A program made the position numbers and the translations under genes. Under the pieces are notes generated by a model. It did not search any database. It was given only the letters and a program-made list of their open reading frames with translations, and had not been told where the DNA came from. Shown here piece after piece: positions 1 to 6,569 of a stretch of 9,079 nucleotides of DNA. The stretch's first letter is position 1; each line of letters begins with the position of its first letter. The stretch covers positions 1 through 9,079 of the forward strand of contig SFGO01000097.1 in assembly GCA_004556545.1 (NCBI GenBank), given 5' to 3'. The stretch comes from Clostridiales bacterium. Its GTDB lineage: Bacteria; Bacillota; Clostridia; Christensenellales; Aristaeellaceae.

Positions 1-220
1 GGAAACAGACAGCTTTTGCAGCCTTACGGTTGCCCTGCACACCCGAATCTGTCAGCCAACAGTAAAAATTAGAATTACTTCCTTATCACTGTTAAGCCAA
101 GGGTTTGCTGGACTTTCCTTTTTTGTCCGACTCCTTGAATTTTCCGATTTTCGCGTTGGAACGGCGTTAGAATTGGTCGTTTTTTCTGGATGAATGGATC
201 ATCCGGCATCTCACAACTAC
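1..220. other. intergenic stretch, no gene recognised
   Basis: I see no convincing gene here. A plus-strand frame stays open from the window edge to about 193, but its translation has no recognisable domain, is low-complexity and has no start inside the window. A minus-strand frame (75-263) runs back through a strong promoter and has no ribosome site. The stretch is more AT-rich than the genes to its right. It may be the end of something that starts outside the window. Confidence 0.5.
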
Positions 221-270
221 TTGACTTTCCTCCAAAAGCGTCTATAATATGACTAACGAACATTAGTTAG
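221..270 (+). promoter_or_regulatory. sigma-A-type promoter overlapped by a TetR-type operator palindrome
   Basis: A -35 box TTGACT (221-226) and a perfect -10 box TATAAT (243-248) are separated by 16 bp. Directly downstream, over the expected start of transcription, lies an 18-bp imperfect palindrome at 253-270, with half-sites CTAAC and GTTAG. Palindromes of this form at this place are typical operators of TetR-family repressors, so the promoter is probably repressed by one. No TetR gene is present in the window. The transcript would run into the leader and terminator before the DUF998-type gene at 419. Confidence 0.75.
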
Positions 271-279
271 CGAAACGTG

Positions 280-372
280 ATGATGAAGCGGCGCGGACAG
301 AAGCGCATCATCCACGCGCGGCATTTTCAAATCGAGGTCATTTATCAGCCAGACGCAAAGACGCAGTGCTGA
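280..372 (+). other. possible 30-codon leader ORF upstream of the DUF998-type gene
   Basis: An ATG at 280 (a second at 283, and an in-frame GTG at 277) opens a 30-codon frame rich in Lys, Arg and Ile. It ends at TGA 370-372, inside the 5' arm of the terminator hairpin at 363-406. A ribosome translating to that stop would disturb the hairpin, which is the geometry of translation-coupled attenuation. Against it, no good Shine-Dalgarno sequence precedes the start, and the peptide matches no family I recognise. The same RNA could also fold GATGATG (279-285) against CATCATC (306-312). I treat this as a possibility, not a gene. Confidence 0.25.
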
Positions 373-406
373 CCGCAATTGCTGTGGTCAGCACTGCATC
401 TTTTTT
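363..406 (+). terminator. strong intrinsic terminator in the leader of the DUF998-type gene
   Basis: A perfect 12-bp stem is formed by 363-374 and 386-397, with an 11-nt loop that itself contains the palindrome GCAATTGC. A tract of T follows at 399-406 with one interrupting C. It sits between the promoter at 221-248 and the ribosome site AGGAGG at 407-412. It would therefore stop most transcription before the gene unless it is relieved (attenuation), or it ends a former upstream gene that has been lost. Confidence 0.8.
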
Positions 407-418
407 AGGAGGAAAATC

Positions 419-526
419 ATGAAAAAAACATTGCTGCAAAGGTTGGGGCTGCTGGGTGTTGTCAGCTTTCTTTCGTACACGGCGGCGGTGGTGTTCGCGC
501 CGCTGGCCTATCCCGGATACAACTGA
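419..526 (+). pseudogene. 5' fragment of a DUF998-type membrane protein gene, ended by in-frame TGA
   Basis: An AGGAGG ribosome site (407-412) lies 6 nt before the ATG at 419. The 35 codons encode a basic start and one hydrophobic membrane segment (about residues 9-31), then the sequence Pro-Gly-Tyr-Asn before TGA at 524-526. The next codon, ATG 527, continues in the same frame with Met-Ala-Gln-Ala-Val-Ser-Asp-Leu-Ser. In DUF998 proteins this junction normally reads with a Trp between Asn/Asp and Met, so TGA most simply arose from TGG by one base change. The fragment alone cannot be a functional member of the family. Confidence 0.7.
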
Positions 527-1045
527 ATGGCGCAGGCGGTCAGCGACCTGAGCGCCGCCAATGCGCCGTCGCTGGCGCTGTGGAATCAACTCAGCGCCCT
601 TTACAATGTGTGCGAGGTCGTCTGCGTGACCGTTGTCTGCATCGGCATCCAAGGGCGGAAAACCAAGCTGCTCCGTTCAGGCATTTATCTGTTCGCCGTC
701 ATGGAGTGGATATCGGCAGTCGGGTATCGGATGTTCCCGCTGAGCAGCAGCGGCTATGCCGGGGCCTTTCAGGACGTGATGCACATGGCCGTCACCGCTT
801 TGGTGGTGCTGCTGTCCATCGTATCGCTGGTGATCATCATCGTCGCAGGAGCCAAGAGCAAAAGCTGCCGTTCCTACGGTGTGTGCGCCGCTGTCGCATT
901 GGCCATGATGCTTGTGGGTGCAATGGGGATGAAAATCGTCCCTGCCGCATATCTCGGCGTGGTCGAGCGCTTCAGCGTGTTTGCGGCTACGGGCTTCAAT
1001 GCGGCGCTGGGTATCCACCTGTTTTGTATGAAGAGCGAAATATAA
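527..1045 (+). CDS. DUF998-type integral membrane protein, main part lacking the first helix
   Basis: The 172-residue frame continues the interrupted gene at 419 in phase. It has about five membrane segments (roughly residues 24-41, 49-69, 85-108, 117-135 and 145-167). With the upstream fragment the protein would be 208 residues with six helices, which suits the DUF998 family. The Ser-Asp-Leu-Ser motif near the start is the family's hallmark. Function in the family is unknown; the genes are often found beside TetR regulators, in line with the operator at 253-270. The TGA and ATG touch, so reinitiation is possible, but no separate ribosome site is seen and the first helix would be missing. I think it is a recent pseudogene, or less likely a readthrough gene. 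Confidence 0.65.
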   Translation: MAQAVSDLSAANAPSLALWNQLSALYNVCEVVCVTVVCIGIQGRKTKLLRSGIYLFAVMEWISAVGYRMFPLSSSGYAGAFQDVMHMAVTALVVLLSIVSLVIIIVAGAKSKSCRSYGVCAAVALAMMLVGAMGMKIVPAAYLGVVERFSVFAATGFNAALGIHLFCMKSEI

Positions 1046-1065
1046 ACGCAGCCGGCTATGTGCGC

Positions 1066-1099
1066 AAAAAAAGAACCGCCCGCGGGCGGTTCTTTTTTT
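1066..1099. terminator. bidirectional intrinsic terminator between convergent genes
   Basis: This is a perfect 34-bp palindrome: seven A, a 10-base GC-rich arm (1073-1082), its complement (1083-1092), then seven T. It gives a strong hairpin followed by U residues in either direction. It serves the DUF998-type gene ending at 1045 on the plus strand and the DivIVA-like gene ending at 1103 on the minus strand. Confidence 0.93.
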
Positions 1100-1102
1100 C
1101 TC

Positions 1103-1693
1103 TCATATCTGCGGATCGGGCTTCTTCAGCTCGTCCTCCAGGCGCTGCAGCTCCCCGATCATGTCGTCAAAGGCGGTGAAATCCGCGTTGTCCACTTCCT
1201 CCTGGGCGGCGCGCAGCTGCTGGGACAGGGCTGCATTCATCGTCAGGTAGGTGCTGCGCCGCTGGCTGCACCACAGGCGCTGCTGGGCGATGCACTGCCC
1301 CAGCCGCTCCATGGCGCGGGCGCGGAACTCCTCCGTGCGGCGGTGGGCGCTGATCTCGATGTCGGCAATATGTTCCTTCAGAGACTGGTACTCCCCCGCC
1401 GGCCCGCGCAAAGCGTCGTTCTCCGCCTGTACCTCCGCCAGCTTTCCCTGCAGCTCCTCCACCCGGCGCTGGAGCCGGTTGTTGTCCTCCTGCAAGCGGG
1501 CATCCTCCTCTGTCAGGCAGCGCAGCGCCTCATTCTCGGCGACAGCGGCGTCCCGTTCGCGGCGCAGCTGTTCGTTCTCCGCGCGCAGCGTCTCCGTCTC
1601 CACGCGGTGCTCCTCCGCCGTTTTCTCGATAAACGCCACCACATCCTGACGGTCGAACCCGCCGAACATGCATGTTTTGAAGCTGGCATCCAT
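1103..1693 (-). CDS. DivIVA-like coiled-coil protein
   Basis: The protein has 196 residues from the ATG at 1693. I chose this start because AGGGAAGG lies 8 nt upstream; the frame extends 15 codons further up, but without a ribosome site. Residues 4-23 contain Phe-Gly-Gly-Phe-Asp followed by Asp-Val-Val-Ala-Phe-Ile-Glu, the form of the membrane-binding N-terminal segment of DivIVA/GpsB proteins. From about residue 25 to 95, and again near the C-terminus, there are long Glu/Arg/Leu heptad-like stretches predicting coiled coil. DivIVA proteins gather at curved membranes (poles, division sites) and organise division or cell-wall partners. The gene stands alone with its own promoter (1727-1755) and terminator. 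It is a divergent relative, not necessarily the main DivIVA of the cell. Confidence 0.75.
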   Translation of the reverse strand: MDASFKTCMFGGFDRQDVVAFIEKTAEEHRVETETLRAENEQLRRERDAAVAENEALRCLTEEDARLQEDNNRLQRRVEELQGKLAEVQAENDALRGPAGEYQSLKEHIADIEISAHRRTEEFRARAMERLGQCIAQQRLWCSQRRSTYLTMNAALSQQLRAAQEEVDNADFTAFDDMIGELQRLEDELKKPDPQI

Positions 1694-1726
1694 GGCATGT
1701 ACCTTCCCTCTCGTGTTATTAGATAC

Positions 1727-1755
1727 AGCATACCACAATCGGCGGCAATTGACAA
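1727..1755 (-). promoter_or_regulatory. promoter of the DivIVA-like gene
   Basis: Read on the minus strand, a -35 box TTGTCA (1750-1755) and a -10 box TATGCT (1727-1732) are spaced 17 bp apart, 34 bp upstream of the chosen start at 1693. It is divergent from the putP promoter. Confidence 0.6.
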
Positions 1756-1816
1756 GGGACAGCGGGGAAAAAGGCGCCCATCTGTCAAATTAAAGCAAAA
1801 AAGTTTGGAATGGCGA

Positions 1817-1845
1817 TTTACAAACGGTGAGGATTGTTGTATACT
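1817..1845 (+). promoter_or_regulatory. promoter of putP
   Basis: A -35 box TTTACA (1817-1822) and a -10 box TATACT (1840-1845) are separated by 17 bp. They give a leader of about 50 nt before the putP start at 1903. The region between the two divergent promoters (about 1756-1816) is AT-rich, and I see no clear operator in it. Confidence 0.7.
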
Positions 1846-1902
1846 GCAAGTTAGTGTGTTTTTGAATTGACAGACTGAACTTAGACAAAGGACGGAGAAA
1901 TC

Positions 1903-3423
1903 ATGAATTGGGAAATCATCGTATTTTTGGGCTACTTCATTATTCTCTTGGGAGTAGCGCTGGTCTTCTATTTTAATGGCTCCAACAAGAATTCCGAGGA
2001 CTTCTTCCTCGGCGGACGCTCCATGGGTCCCTGGGTCACGGCGCTGTCCGCTCAGGCCTCCGACATGTCCGCGTGGCTGCTGATGGGTCTTCCCGGCTCC
2101 ATTCTGGCCTTCGGCTTCGGCCAGATGTGGATCGGCATCGGTCTGGCGCTGGGCACCGCCGCCAACTGGATCCTGTGCGCCAAGCGTCTGCGCACCTTCT
2201 CCAAGGCTGCTGACGATGCCATCACCGTGCCCCAGTACCTGACCAACCGCTTCGCGGTGGACTCCCGCTCCCTGCAGCTGGTGTGTGCGCTGATCTTCCT
2301 GTTTGCCTACACCATTTATGTGGCCTCCGCTCTAGTGGCCGGCACCTCCGTGTTCACCACCCTGTTCCCGGACGTGTCCCCCAAGCTGGCCATGTTCGTG
2401 TTCCTGCTGATCATCGTGGCGTACACCTTCTTCGGCGGCTTCACCGCTGTGTGTTGGACGGACTTCTTCCAGGGCATGCTGATGATGCTGGCGCTGATGC
2501 TGGTGCCCATCGTGGTCTACTTTGGCCACCGCGAGCTGCTTGACCCCTCCGCTCTGACCACCGTGTACGAGTACACCGACGCCGCGTCCGGCGCTGTCAC
2601 CCAGTGTGACTTCGGCGGCGGCCTGTTCAGCGCCAGCTGGCAGGATATCCTCAGCGGTCTGGGCTGGGGTCTGGGCTACTTCGGCATGCCCCACATTCTG
2701 GTGCGCTTCATGTCCATCAAGAAGCCCTCTATGATCCGCAAGTCCTCCATCGTAGCCATTGTATGGGTCATCATCTCCCTGCTCTCCGCCGTGCTGATCG
2801 CCTACCTGGGCCGTATGGTCATGGGCAAGGAACTGCTGACGGTGGGCAACCAGAAGCTGGTGTTCATCGCCATGGCACGTAAATTCTTCCCCGCCGGTAT
2901 CTGCGGCCTGCTGCTGGCGGCCATCATCGCCGCCTCCATTTCCACGGCGGACTCCCAGCTGCTGGTGGCGTCCAGCTCCTTCACCGCCGACCTGTACAAG
3001 CCCTTCTTCCACAAGAACGCCACGGAGAAGGAAACGCTGATGGTGGGTCGTGTTCTGGTGCTGGCGCTGTCCGTTATCGCCTTTTTCATCGCCAACTCCA
3101 AGGGCAGCGGTGCCCAGGCCATCATGGACATGGTGGAAAACGCCTGGGGCGCCTTCGGTGCCTCCTTCGGCCCCACCATCCTGCTGTCCCTGTTCTGGCG
3201 GCGGTTCAACTACAAGGGCGCCGTGGCCGGTGTTATCTCCGGCTTCGTGGTGGATCTGGGCTGGCTGCTGACCGGTCTGACCGCCTCCACCGGCGTGTTT
3301 GAGATCGTGCCCGGCTTCATCGCCAGCCTGATTATCGCCGTTGTGGTGGCCAAGCTGACGCCGGCTCCCAACGCCGAGGCCGTAGAGATCTTCGACAAGG
3401 CCACCAGCAAGGACGCCGACTGA
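1903..3423 (+). CDS. putP: sodium/proline symporter PutP (SSS family)
   Basis: The 506-residue integral membrane protein has the usual length and the hydrophobic pattern of about 13 helices of the solute:sodium symporter family. It imports L-proline with Na+ at the cytoplasmic membrane, for nutrition and osmoprotection. The stretch Ser-Ala-Gln-Ala-Ser-Asp-Met-Ser (about residues 49-56), followed by Trp-Leu-Leu-Met-Gly-Leu-Pro-Gly, matches PutP closely. It includes the Asp (residue 54) equivalent to the Na+-linked Asp55 of E. coli. A later Ser-Ile-Ser-Thr-Ala-Asp-Ser-Gln (about residues 345-352) supplies the second conserved Ser/Thr Na+ site. A ribosome site GGACGGAG precedes the ATG, and the gene is monocistronic, ending in TGA and a terminator. 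The gene looks intact. Specificity for proline rather than another substrate is inferred from similarity. Confidence 0.93.
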   Translation: MNWEIIVFLGYFIILLGVALVFYFNGSNKNSEDFFLGGRSMGPWVTALSAQASDMSAWLLMGLPGSILAFGFGQMWIGIGLALGTAANWILCAKRLRTFSKAADDAITVPQYLTNRFAVDSRSLQLVCALIFLFAYTIYVASALVAGTSVFTTLFPDVSPKLAMFVFLLIIVAYTFFGGFTAVCWTDFFQGMLMMLALMLVPIVVYFGHRELLDPSALTTVYEYTDAASGAVTQCDFGGGLFSASWQDILSGLGWGLGYFGMPHILVRFMSIKKPSMIRKSSIVAIVWVIISLLSAVLIAYLGRMVMGKELLTVGNQKLVFIAMARKFFPAGICGLLLAAIIAASISTADSQLLVASSSFTADLYKPFFHKNATEKETLMVGRVLVLALSVIAFFIANSKGSGAQAIMDMVENAWGAFGASFGPTILLSLFWRRFNYKGAVAGVISGFVVDLGWLLTGLTASTGVFEIVPGFIASLIIAVVVAKLTPAPNAEAVEIFDKATSKDAD

Positions 3424-3439
3424 GTCTGAATATACAACA

Positions 3440-3471
3440 AACAACGCGGGCATAGCCCGCGTTGTTTTATT
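3440..3471. terminator. intrinsic terminator after putP, usable from both sides
   Basis: A perfect 12-bp stem (3440-3451 with 3455-3466) and a 3-nt loop are followed by TTTTATT-type sequence on the plus strand, ending putP. On the minus strand the tail is GTTGTTTGTTGT-like, weaker but possibly serving the convergent gene that ends at 3493. Confidence 0.88.
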
Positions 3472-3492
3472 GTATTCTGTCCCTGTTTGCCC

Positions 3493-3993
3493 TCAGTCCA
3501 GGCGTTCGTAGTAGTCATAATCGCCGGTGACGCCCCAGTACATGCCGTTGTCCCCGGCCATGGCGATGATGTAGGAGACGCCGTCAAACTGCTCGGAATC
3601 GGCGGCATAGTGTCCCTGCGTCTCGTCCACCACCCGGAGCAGCCCGCTGTCGATGGCGGTGCGGGTGTCTCCCTGCTGGTCGTACAGCACCCAGTCGCCC
3701 ACAACGCCGATGATAATGACTCTTTCCTCCGTTTCGTCGCCATCCAGATACCACGTGCCCTCAAAGCCCACGTGGGACACGCTCTCCCCACCGAAGTCCT
3801 CCACGGAGAACTCCTCCGGCTGGAACACAAATCCCTCGGCTTCCGCATCCCAGAACCACACCATCAGCACCTGCTGACCATCCAGCTCAAACAGCATGGC
3901 CATGTCACTGTCGCCGTCACCGTTCCGGTCGGCAAAGTCGATGCTCCGGAACTCCTCCCACGGGTCGCCCTGCAGCGTGATGGGATAGTCCAC
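3493..3993 (-). CDS. small acidic protein with a calcium-loop-like motif, probably 5'-truncated
   Basis: The only usable start is GTG at 3993, giving 166 residues; GGGGA lies about 12 nt upstream, which is far. Residues 22-30 read Asp-Arg-Asn-Gly-Asp-Gly-Asp-Ser-Asp, the Ca2+-loop pattern of FG-GAP/VCBS or dockerin-like repeats. The rest is a beta-type acidic sequence rich in Trp, Tyr and Asp that suggests an extracytoplasmic domain. There is no signal peptide. The frame also reads plausibly for about 11 codons upstream of the GTG before an in-frame TGA within the end of the regulator gene. I suspect the signal-peptide part has been lost and the remainder abuts the LuxR gene by rearrangement. 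No function can be given. Confidence 0.55.
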   Translation of the reverse strand: MDYPITLQGDPWEEFRSIDFADRNGDGDSDMAMLFELDGQQVLMVWFWDAEAEGFVFQPEEFSVEDFGGESVSHVGFEGTWYLDGDETEERVIIIGVVGDWVLYDQQGDTRTAIDSGLLRVVDETQGHYAADSEQFDGVSYIIAMAGDNGMYWGVTGDYDYYERLD

Positions 3994-4015
3994 ATAGTCG
4001 TATATTCCCCAATGG

Positions 4016-5305
4016 TTAGGCTTTTGCTTCCAGCAGCTCGTTCAGCCGCCTGCGCTTGGTGCGGGTGTCCCCGTCGATATGCAGCTTGGAGTAGATCTGC
4101 TTGACGTACTGCTTCACGCTGCCCTCGGTGAGAAACAGCCGTTCCGCGATCTCGCGGTTGCTCAGCCGCTGCGCCATCAGGCGCACGATCTCGAACTCCC
4201 TCTCCGTCAGCGCGGACAGCGCACGGGGTCTGACGTTCCTCTCTTTCCGCTGCCGGGATGCTTCGCCCAGCTCCACGATCCTGTCGATCAGATCGCTTCG
4301 TATCTCCTGCGCCAGCAAGGGCACCAGCCCGTCGTAGTTCTCCACGAAGGGCATCACAAGTCCGTCCGGCTCCCCATCGGACAGCGCCTGCCGCAGCAGC
4401 GCCCGCGCCTCTGTGTGCTTGCCCAGCCGCTCGTAGGCGGCGGTCTGGACACGAACATGCAGCGCCACCAGCGCGTAGTGCATCCCCTCGCACATCGCCA
4501 GCAGCCCCTCGCTGCGGCCGATGACCTTGGCCCAGGCGCCCTGCGCCAGATACACCTGGTTCTCGATCATCTCCATCATGGGCTTGCCCGGCGCAAGGAT
4601 ATTGACCGTGGAAAGCCTGTGCTGCGCAAACAGCTCCGGTATCCTCTCCGGCTCTCCCCGCAGCGCATGATAATACGCGGCTGTGGCGTTCCAGATGTTG
4701 AGCCACGAGGCGTTGTGCTGCCGCAGCAGCGCCTCGCGGCGCTCCTCAAGGGTCAGCTCCGGCTCCACCTCCGCGCAGAGAGAAAGCCGCCACGCCAGAA
4801 AATCGCAGCAGAGCGCCATATTCTCCTGCCCGTTGTCCCTGATCTGGGCATAGGCGCGCTCCAATTCGATATGGGCATCGGTGAAGCGCCCCCGACAGAA
4901 CAGCGCCTCCGCCCGCATGATCGTCTCCGCGCCCTGTCCGTGGCCGTCGGTGATCCTGTAATAGTGCGGCATGCACTCGTCCATCTCAGCCAGCTCGCTT
5001 GCCAGCTTCCCCGGCGCACGGTAGAACATCATCAGCACGGACGGCAAGCCGAAGGTCCAGCCGCCGCTGTTCCGGATGCTGATGGCCTGGCGGGACATCT
5101 GCGCGCTGGCGCTGCGGTGCAGGCGGCTCATGGCGCTGATGTCGTTGTAGCACAGAAAGCTCATGATGAGGTCGCACTCGCCCAGCAGATCGCCTCGTTC
5201 CTCCTCCGGCATCTCCGGATGCTCCCCGATGGCGGCAAGCAGAATGCCCTTCAGCTCCATCATTTTGGGGATATTCCGCCAGTTGAACATGCTGCGCATG
5301 AGCAC
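4016..5305 (-). CDS. MalT-like LuxR-family regulator, C-terminal half (separated by TAG)
   Basis: 429 codons can be read from GTG 5305 (in-frame ATGs lie at codons 3 and 6), but no ribosome site stands before them. The frame is the in-phase continuation of the upstream half, from which it is divided only by TAG 5348-5350 plus 14 codons. The first about 340 residues are helical, TPR-like repeats of the sensor region found in MalT/LAL regulators. Residues about 361-425 are a LuxR-type helix-turn-helix: Leu-Thr-Glu-Arg-Glu-Phe-Glu-Ile-Val, then Ser-Asn-Arg-Glu-Ile-Ala-Glu-Arg-Leu, then Thr-Glu-Gly-Ser-Val-Lys-Gln-Tyr. Whole length would be about 825 residues, normal for MalT-like proteins. On its own this half could bind DNA but would lack the ATPase switch. 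Confidence 0.8.
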   Translation of the reverse strand: MLMRSMFNWRNIPKMMELKGILLAAIGEHPEMPEEERGDLLGECDLIMSFLCYNDISAMSRLHRSASAQMSRQAISIRNSGGWTFGLPSVLMMFYRAPGKLASELAEMDECMPHYYRITDGHGQGAETIMRAEALFCRGRFTDAHIELERAYAQIRDNGQENMALCCDFLAWRLSLCAEVEPELTLEERREALLRQHNASWLNIWNATAAYYHALRGEPERIPELFAQHRLSTVNILAPGKPMMEMIENQVYLAQGAWAKVIGRSEGLLAMCEGMHYALVALHVRVQTAAYERLGKHTEARALLRQALSDGEPDGLVMPFVENYDGLVPLLAQEIRSDLIDRIVELGEASRQRKERNVRPRALSALTEREFEIVRLMAQRLSNREIAERLFLTEGSVKQYVKQIYSKLHIDGDTRTKRRRLNELLEAKA

Positions 5306-5347
5306 CAGCAGCGCCGCCGGGTGCCGCTTCAGCGTGGAAACCGGGCA

Positions 5348-6493
5348 CTACGCCAGCGTTTTCAGCACAGCATCGGGGGCAACAGAGGCCAGCAGAATGC
5401 CCGCGTCCTCCTGCACCACCCGCAGCAGCGCATCGTAGTCGCCGCTGCGCCGGTAGAACGTCATGGCGTGGAGATACCGGCGGCGGGCTTCATACCACTC
5501 TCCGAACCGCGTGTGATATACGGTCTGCTTCTCCCCGTCCAGCGCGGCAAAGGCGCGCTCCGCGCATTCCTTCATCATGTGGTGAAACCGGTATGTAACG
5601 CCGTCCTCCAGACACTTAATAAAGGCGTTCTGCTCTGTGAGAGCGGACAGGATCTGCTTTGCGTCCGCGTCACCGGTGACGAAGCACGCCATCTCCACGG
5701 TAAACTCATCGGCAAGACCCATGACCGCCAGAAACTCCCGCCGCTTTTCCGGAAGCGGGTCGATCATGGCCGCCGTAAAGGTGGAATAGATGTCGGAATG
5801 ACGGCTTGGCAGCACACCATGCTCGGAAAATGTGCGCAAATTCAGGTAAACGGCGGAAAACCAGCCCTCGCTGGAATAGAGTATCTCGTCGATCTGCGCG
5901 TCGGACAGCTCCGTGCCGCACCGGTGGGCGTAGACGGACAGCTCCGTGTGGTTGAGCCGCAGCTGCTCCGTGCCCAGCGGATAGACCTTCGCTCCCAGCC
6001 GCACTGTCTCCGCGTCAGGCAGGAAGCGATCCCGGCTGGCCACGATCAGGTGCACATTGTCGGGCAGGCGGTTGGCCAGCATACACAGAAAGGCCGACGC
6101 CCGCTGATCCAGCAGCAGGTGAAAATCGTCTATGAAGATGTAGCAGGGCACCTCCCCCGCCAGCCCGTGGCAGAGATCATCCGCCAGCAGCCCGCCGCCG
6201 GCGGCATCCACAGGGCGTGGATAGCCCCGCAGCATATCAAAGCCGGCGCGGGCAAAGGCGTCCTGAACGCTTCGCCAGAATATGGCCAGATTGTCCGAAT
6301 ACACGTTGATCCGGACGACCTTCACGGCCTCCGCTCCGGCGCGCTCGGCCAGATACCAGTTCACCGCCGTGGTCTTACCGTAGCCCATGGGCGCCACCAC
6401 AGTGGTCAGCGCGCAGCGGGAAATAGGCCGCAGACTCTCCCGCAGCCGCTCCGATATATAAACGGTATTCAGATCCCTTTTCCGCTTTGCCAT
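5348..6493 (-). CDS. MalT-like LuxR-family regulator, N-terminal ATPase half (ended by TAG)
   Basis: 381 residues start at ATG 6493, with GGAGGTG 4 nt upstream. The Walker A motif Ala-Pro-Met-Gly-Tyr-Gly-Lys-Thr-Thr is at residues 34-42. Walker B Tyr-Ile-Phe-Ile-Asp-Asp-Phe-His is at about 118-125, followed by a His-Leu-Ile-Val-Ala-Ser-Arg sensor-type strand. This is the signal-transducing ATPase of STAND-class LuxR (MalT/LAL) regulators, which switch on transcription when inducer and ATP are bound. The reading frame ends at TAG 5348-5350 and continues beyond it without a shift into the TPR and DNA-binding half. The gene lies 76 nt downstream of the superoxide reductase gene with no T-tailed terminator between (only a 7-bp hairpin at 6531-6550), so the two may be cotranscribed. 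Its inducer and targets are unknown. Confidence 0.8.
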   Translation of the reverse strand: MAKRKRDLNTVYISERLRESLRPISRCALTTVVAPMGYGKTTAVNWYLAERAGAEAVKVVRINVYSDNLAIFWRSVQDAFARAGFDMLRGYPRPVDAAGGGLLADDLCHGLAGEVPCYIFIDDFHLLLDQRASAFLCMLANRLPDNVHLIVASRDRFLPDAETVRLGAKVYPLGTEQLRLNHTELSVYAHRCGTELSDAQIDEILYSSEGWFSAVYLNLRTFSEHGVLPSRHSDIYSTFTAAMIDPLPEKRREFLAVMGLADEFTVEMACFVTGDADAKQILSALTEQNAFIKCLEDGVTYRFHHMMKECAERAFAALDGEKQTVYHTRFGEWYEARRRYLHAMTFYRRSGDYDALLRVVQEDAGILLASVAPDAVLKTLA

Positions 6494-6569
6494 GGTTCAC
6501 CTCCGGATCGCTTCACCGGCGAACCGCATCCGCAGCCCCCACCGGCTGCGCAAAGAATGGTCAGATAAA

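Noticed and set aside
164..174. An 11-bp sequence GCGTTAGAATT shared with 7842-7852
   Set aside because: Several 11-bp matches are expected by chance between two places in 9 kb; the flanks do not match, so it is not an attachment-site pair.
1058..1870. A 270-codon plus-strand frame over the DivIVA-like gene
   Set aside because: It begins inside the bidirectional terminator and is antisense to a coiled-coil gene with good start signals.
2332..3453. A 373-codon minus-strand open frame antisense to putP
   Set aside because: Its His/Gly/Gln-rich composition is typical of an antisense shadow. It covers the putP terminator and has no ribosome site, and putP is clearly conserved.
419..5350. Genetic code change (TGA as Trp or TAG as an amino acid) to explain both breaks
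   Set aside because: TGA ends putP and other genes where homologues end, and Trp is encoded by TGG throughout. One code change would not explain both TGA and TAG breaks.
6531..6550. 7-bp hairpin between dfx and the MalT-like gene as a terminator
   Set aside because: No T tract follows on the minus strand, so it is unlikely to be an intrinsic terminator; it may be only local structure.
4079..6568. An 829-codon plus-strand open frame antisense to the whole regulator gene, longer than either sense half
   Set aside because: It is a by-product of GC-rich third positions in the sense gene. Its translation is rich in His, Arg, Gln and Pro without domains, while the sense strand has Walker and LuxR motifs and a ribosome site.
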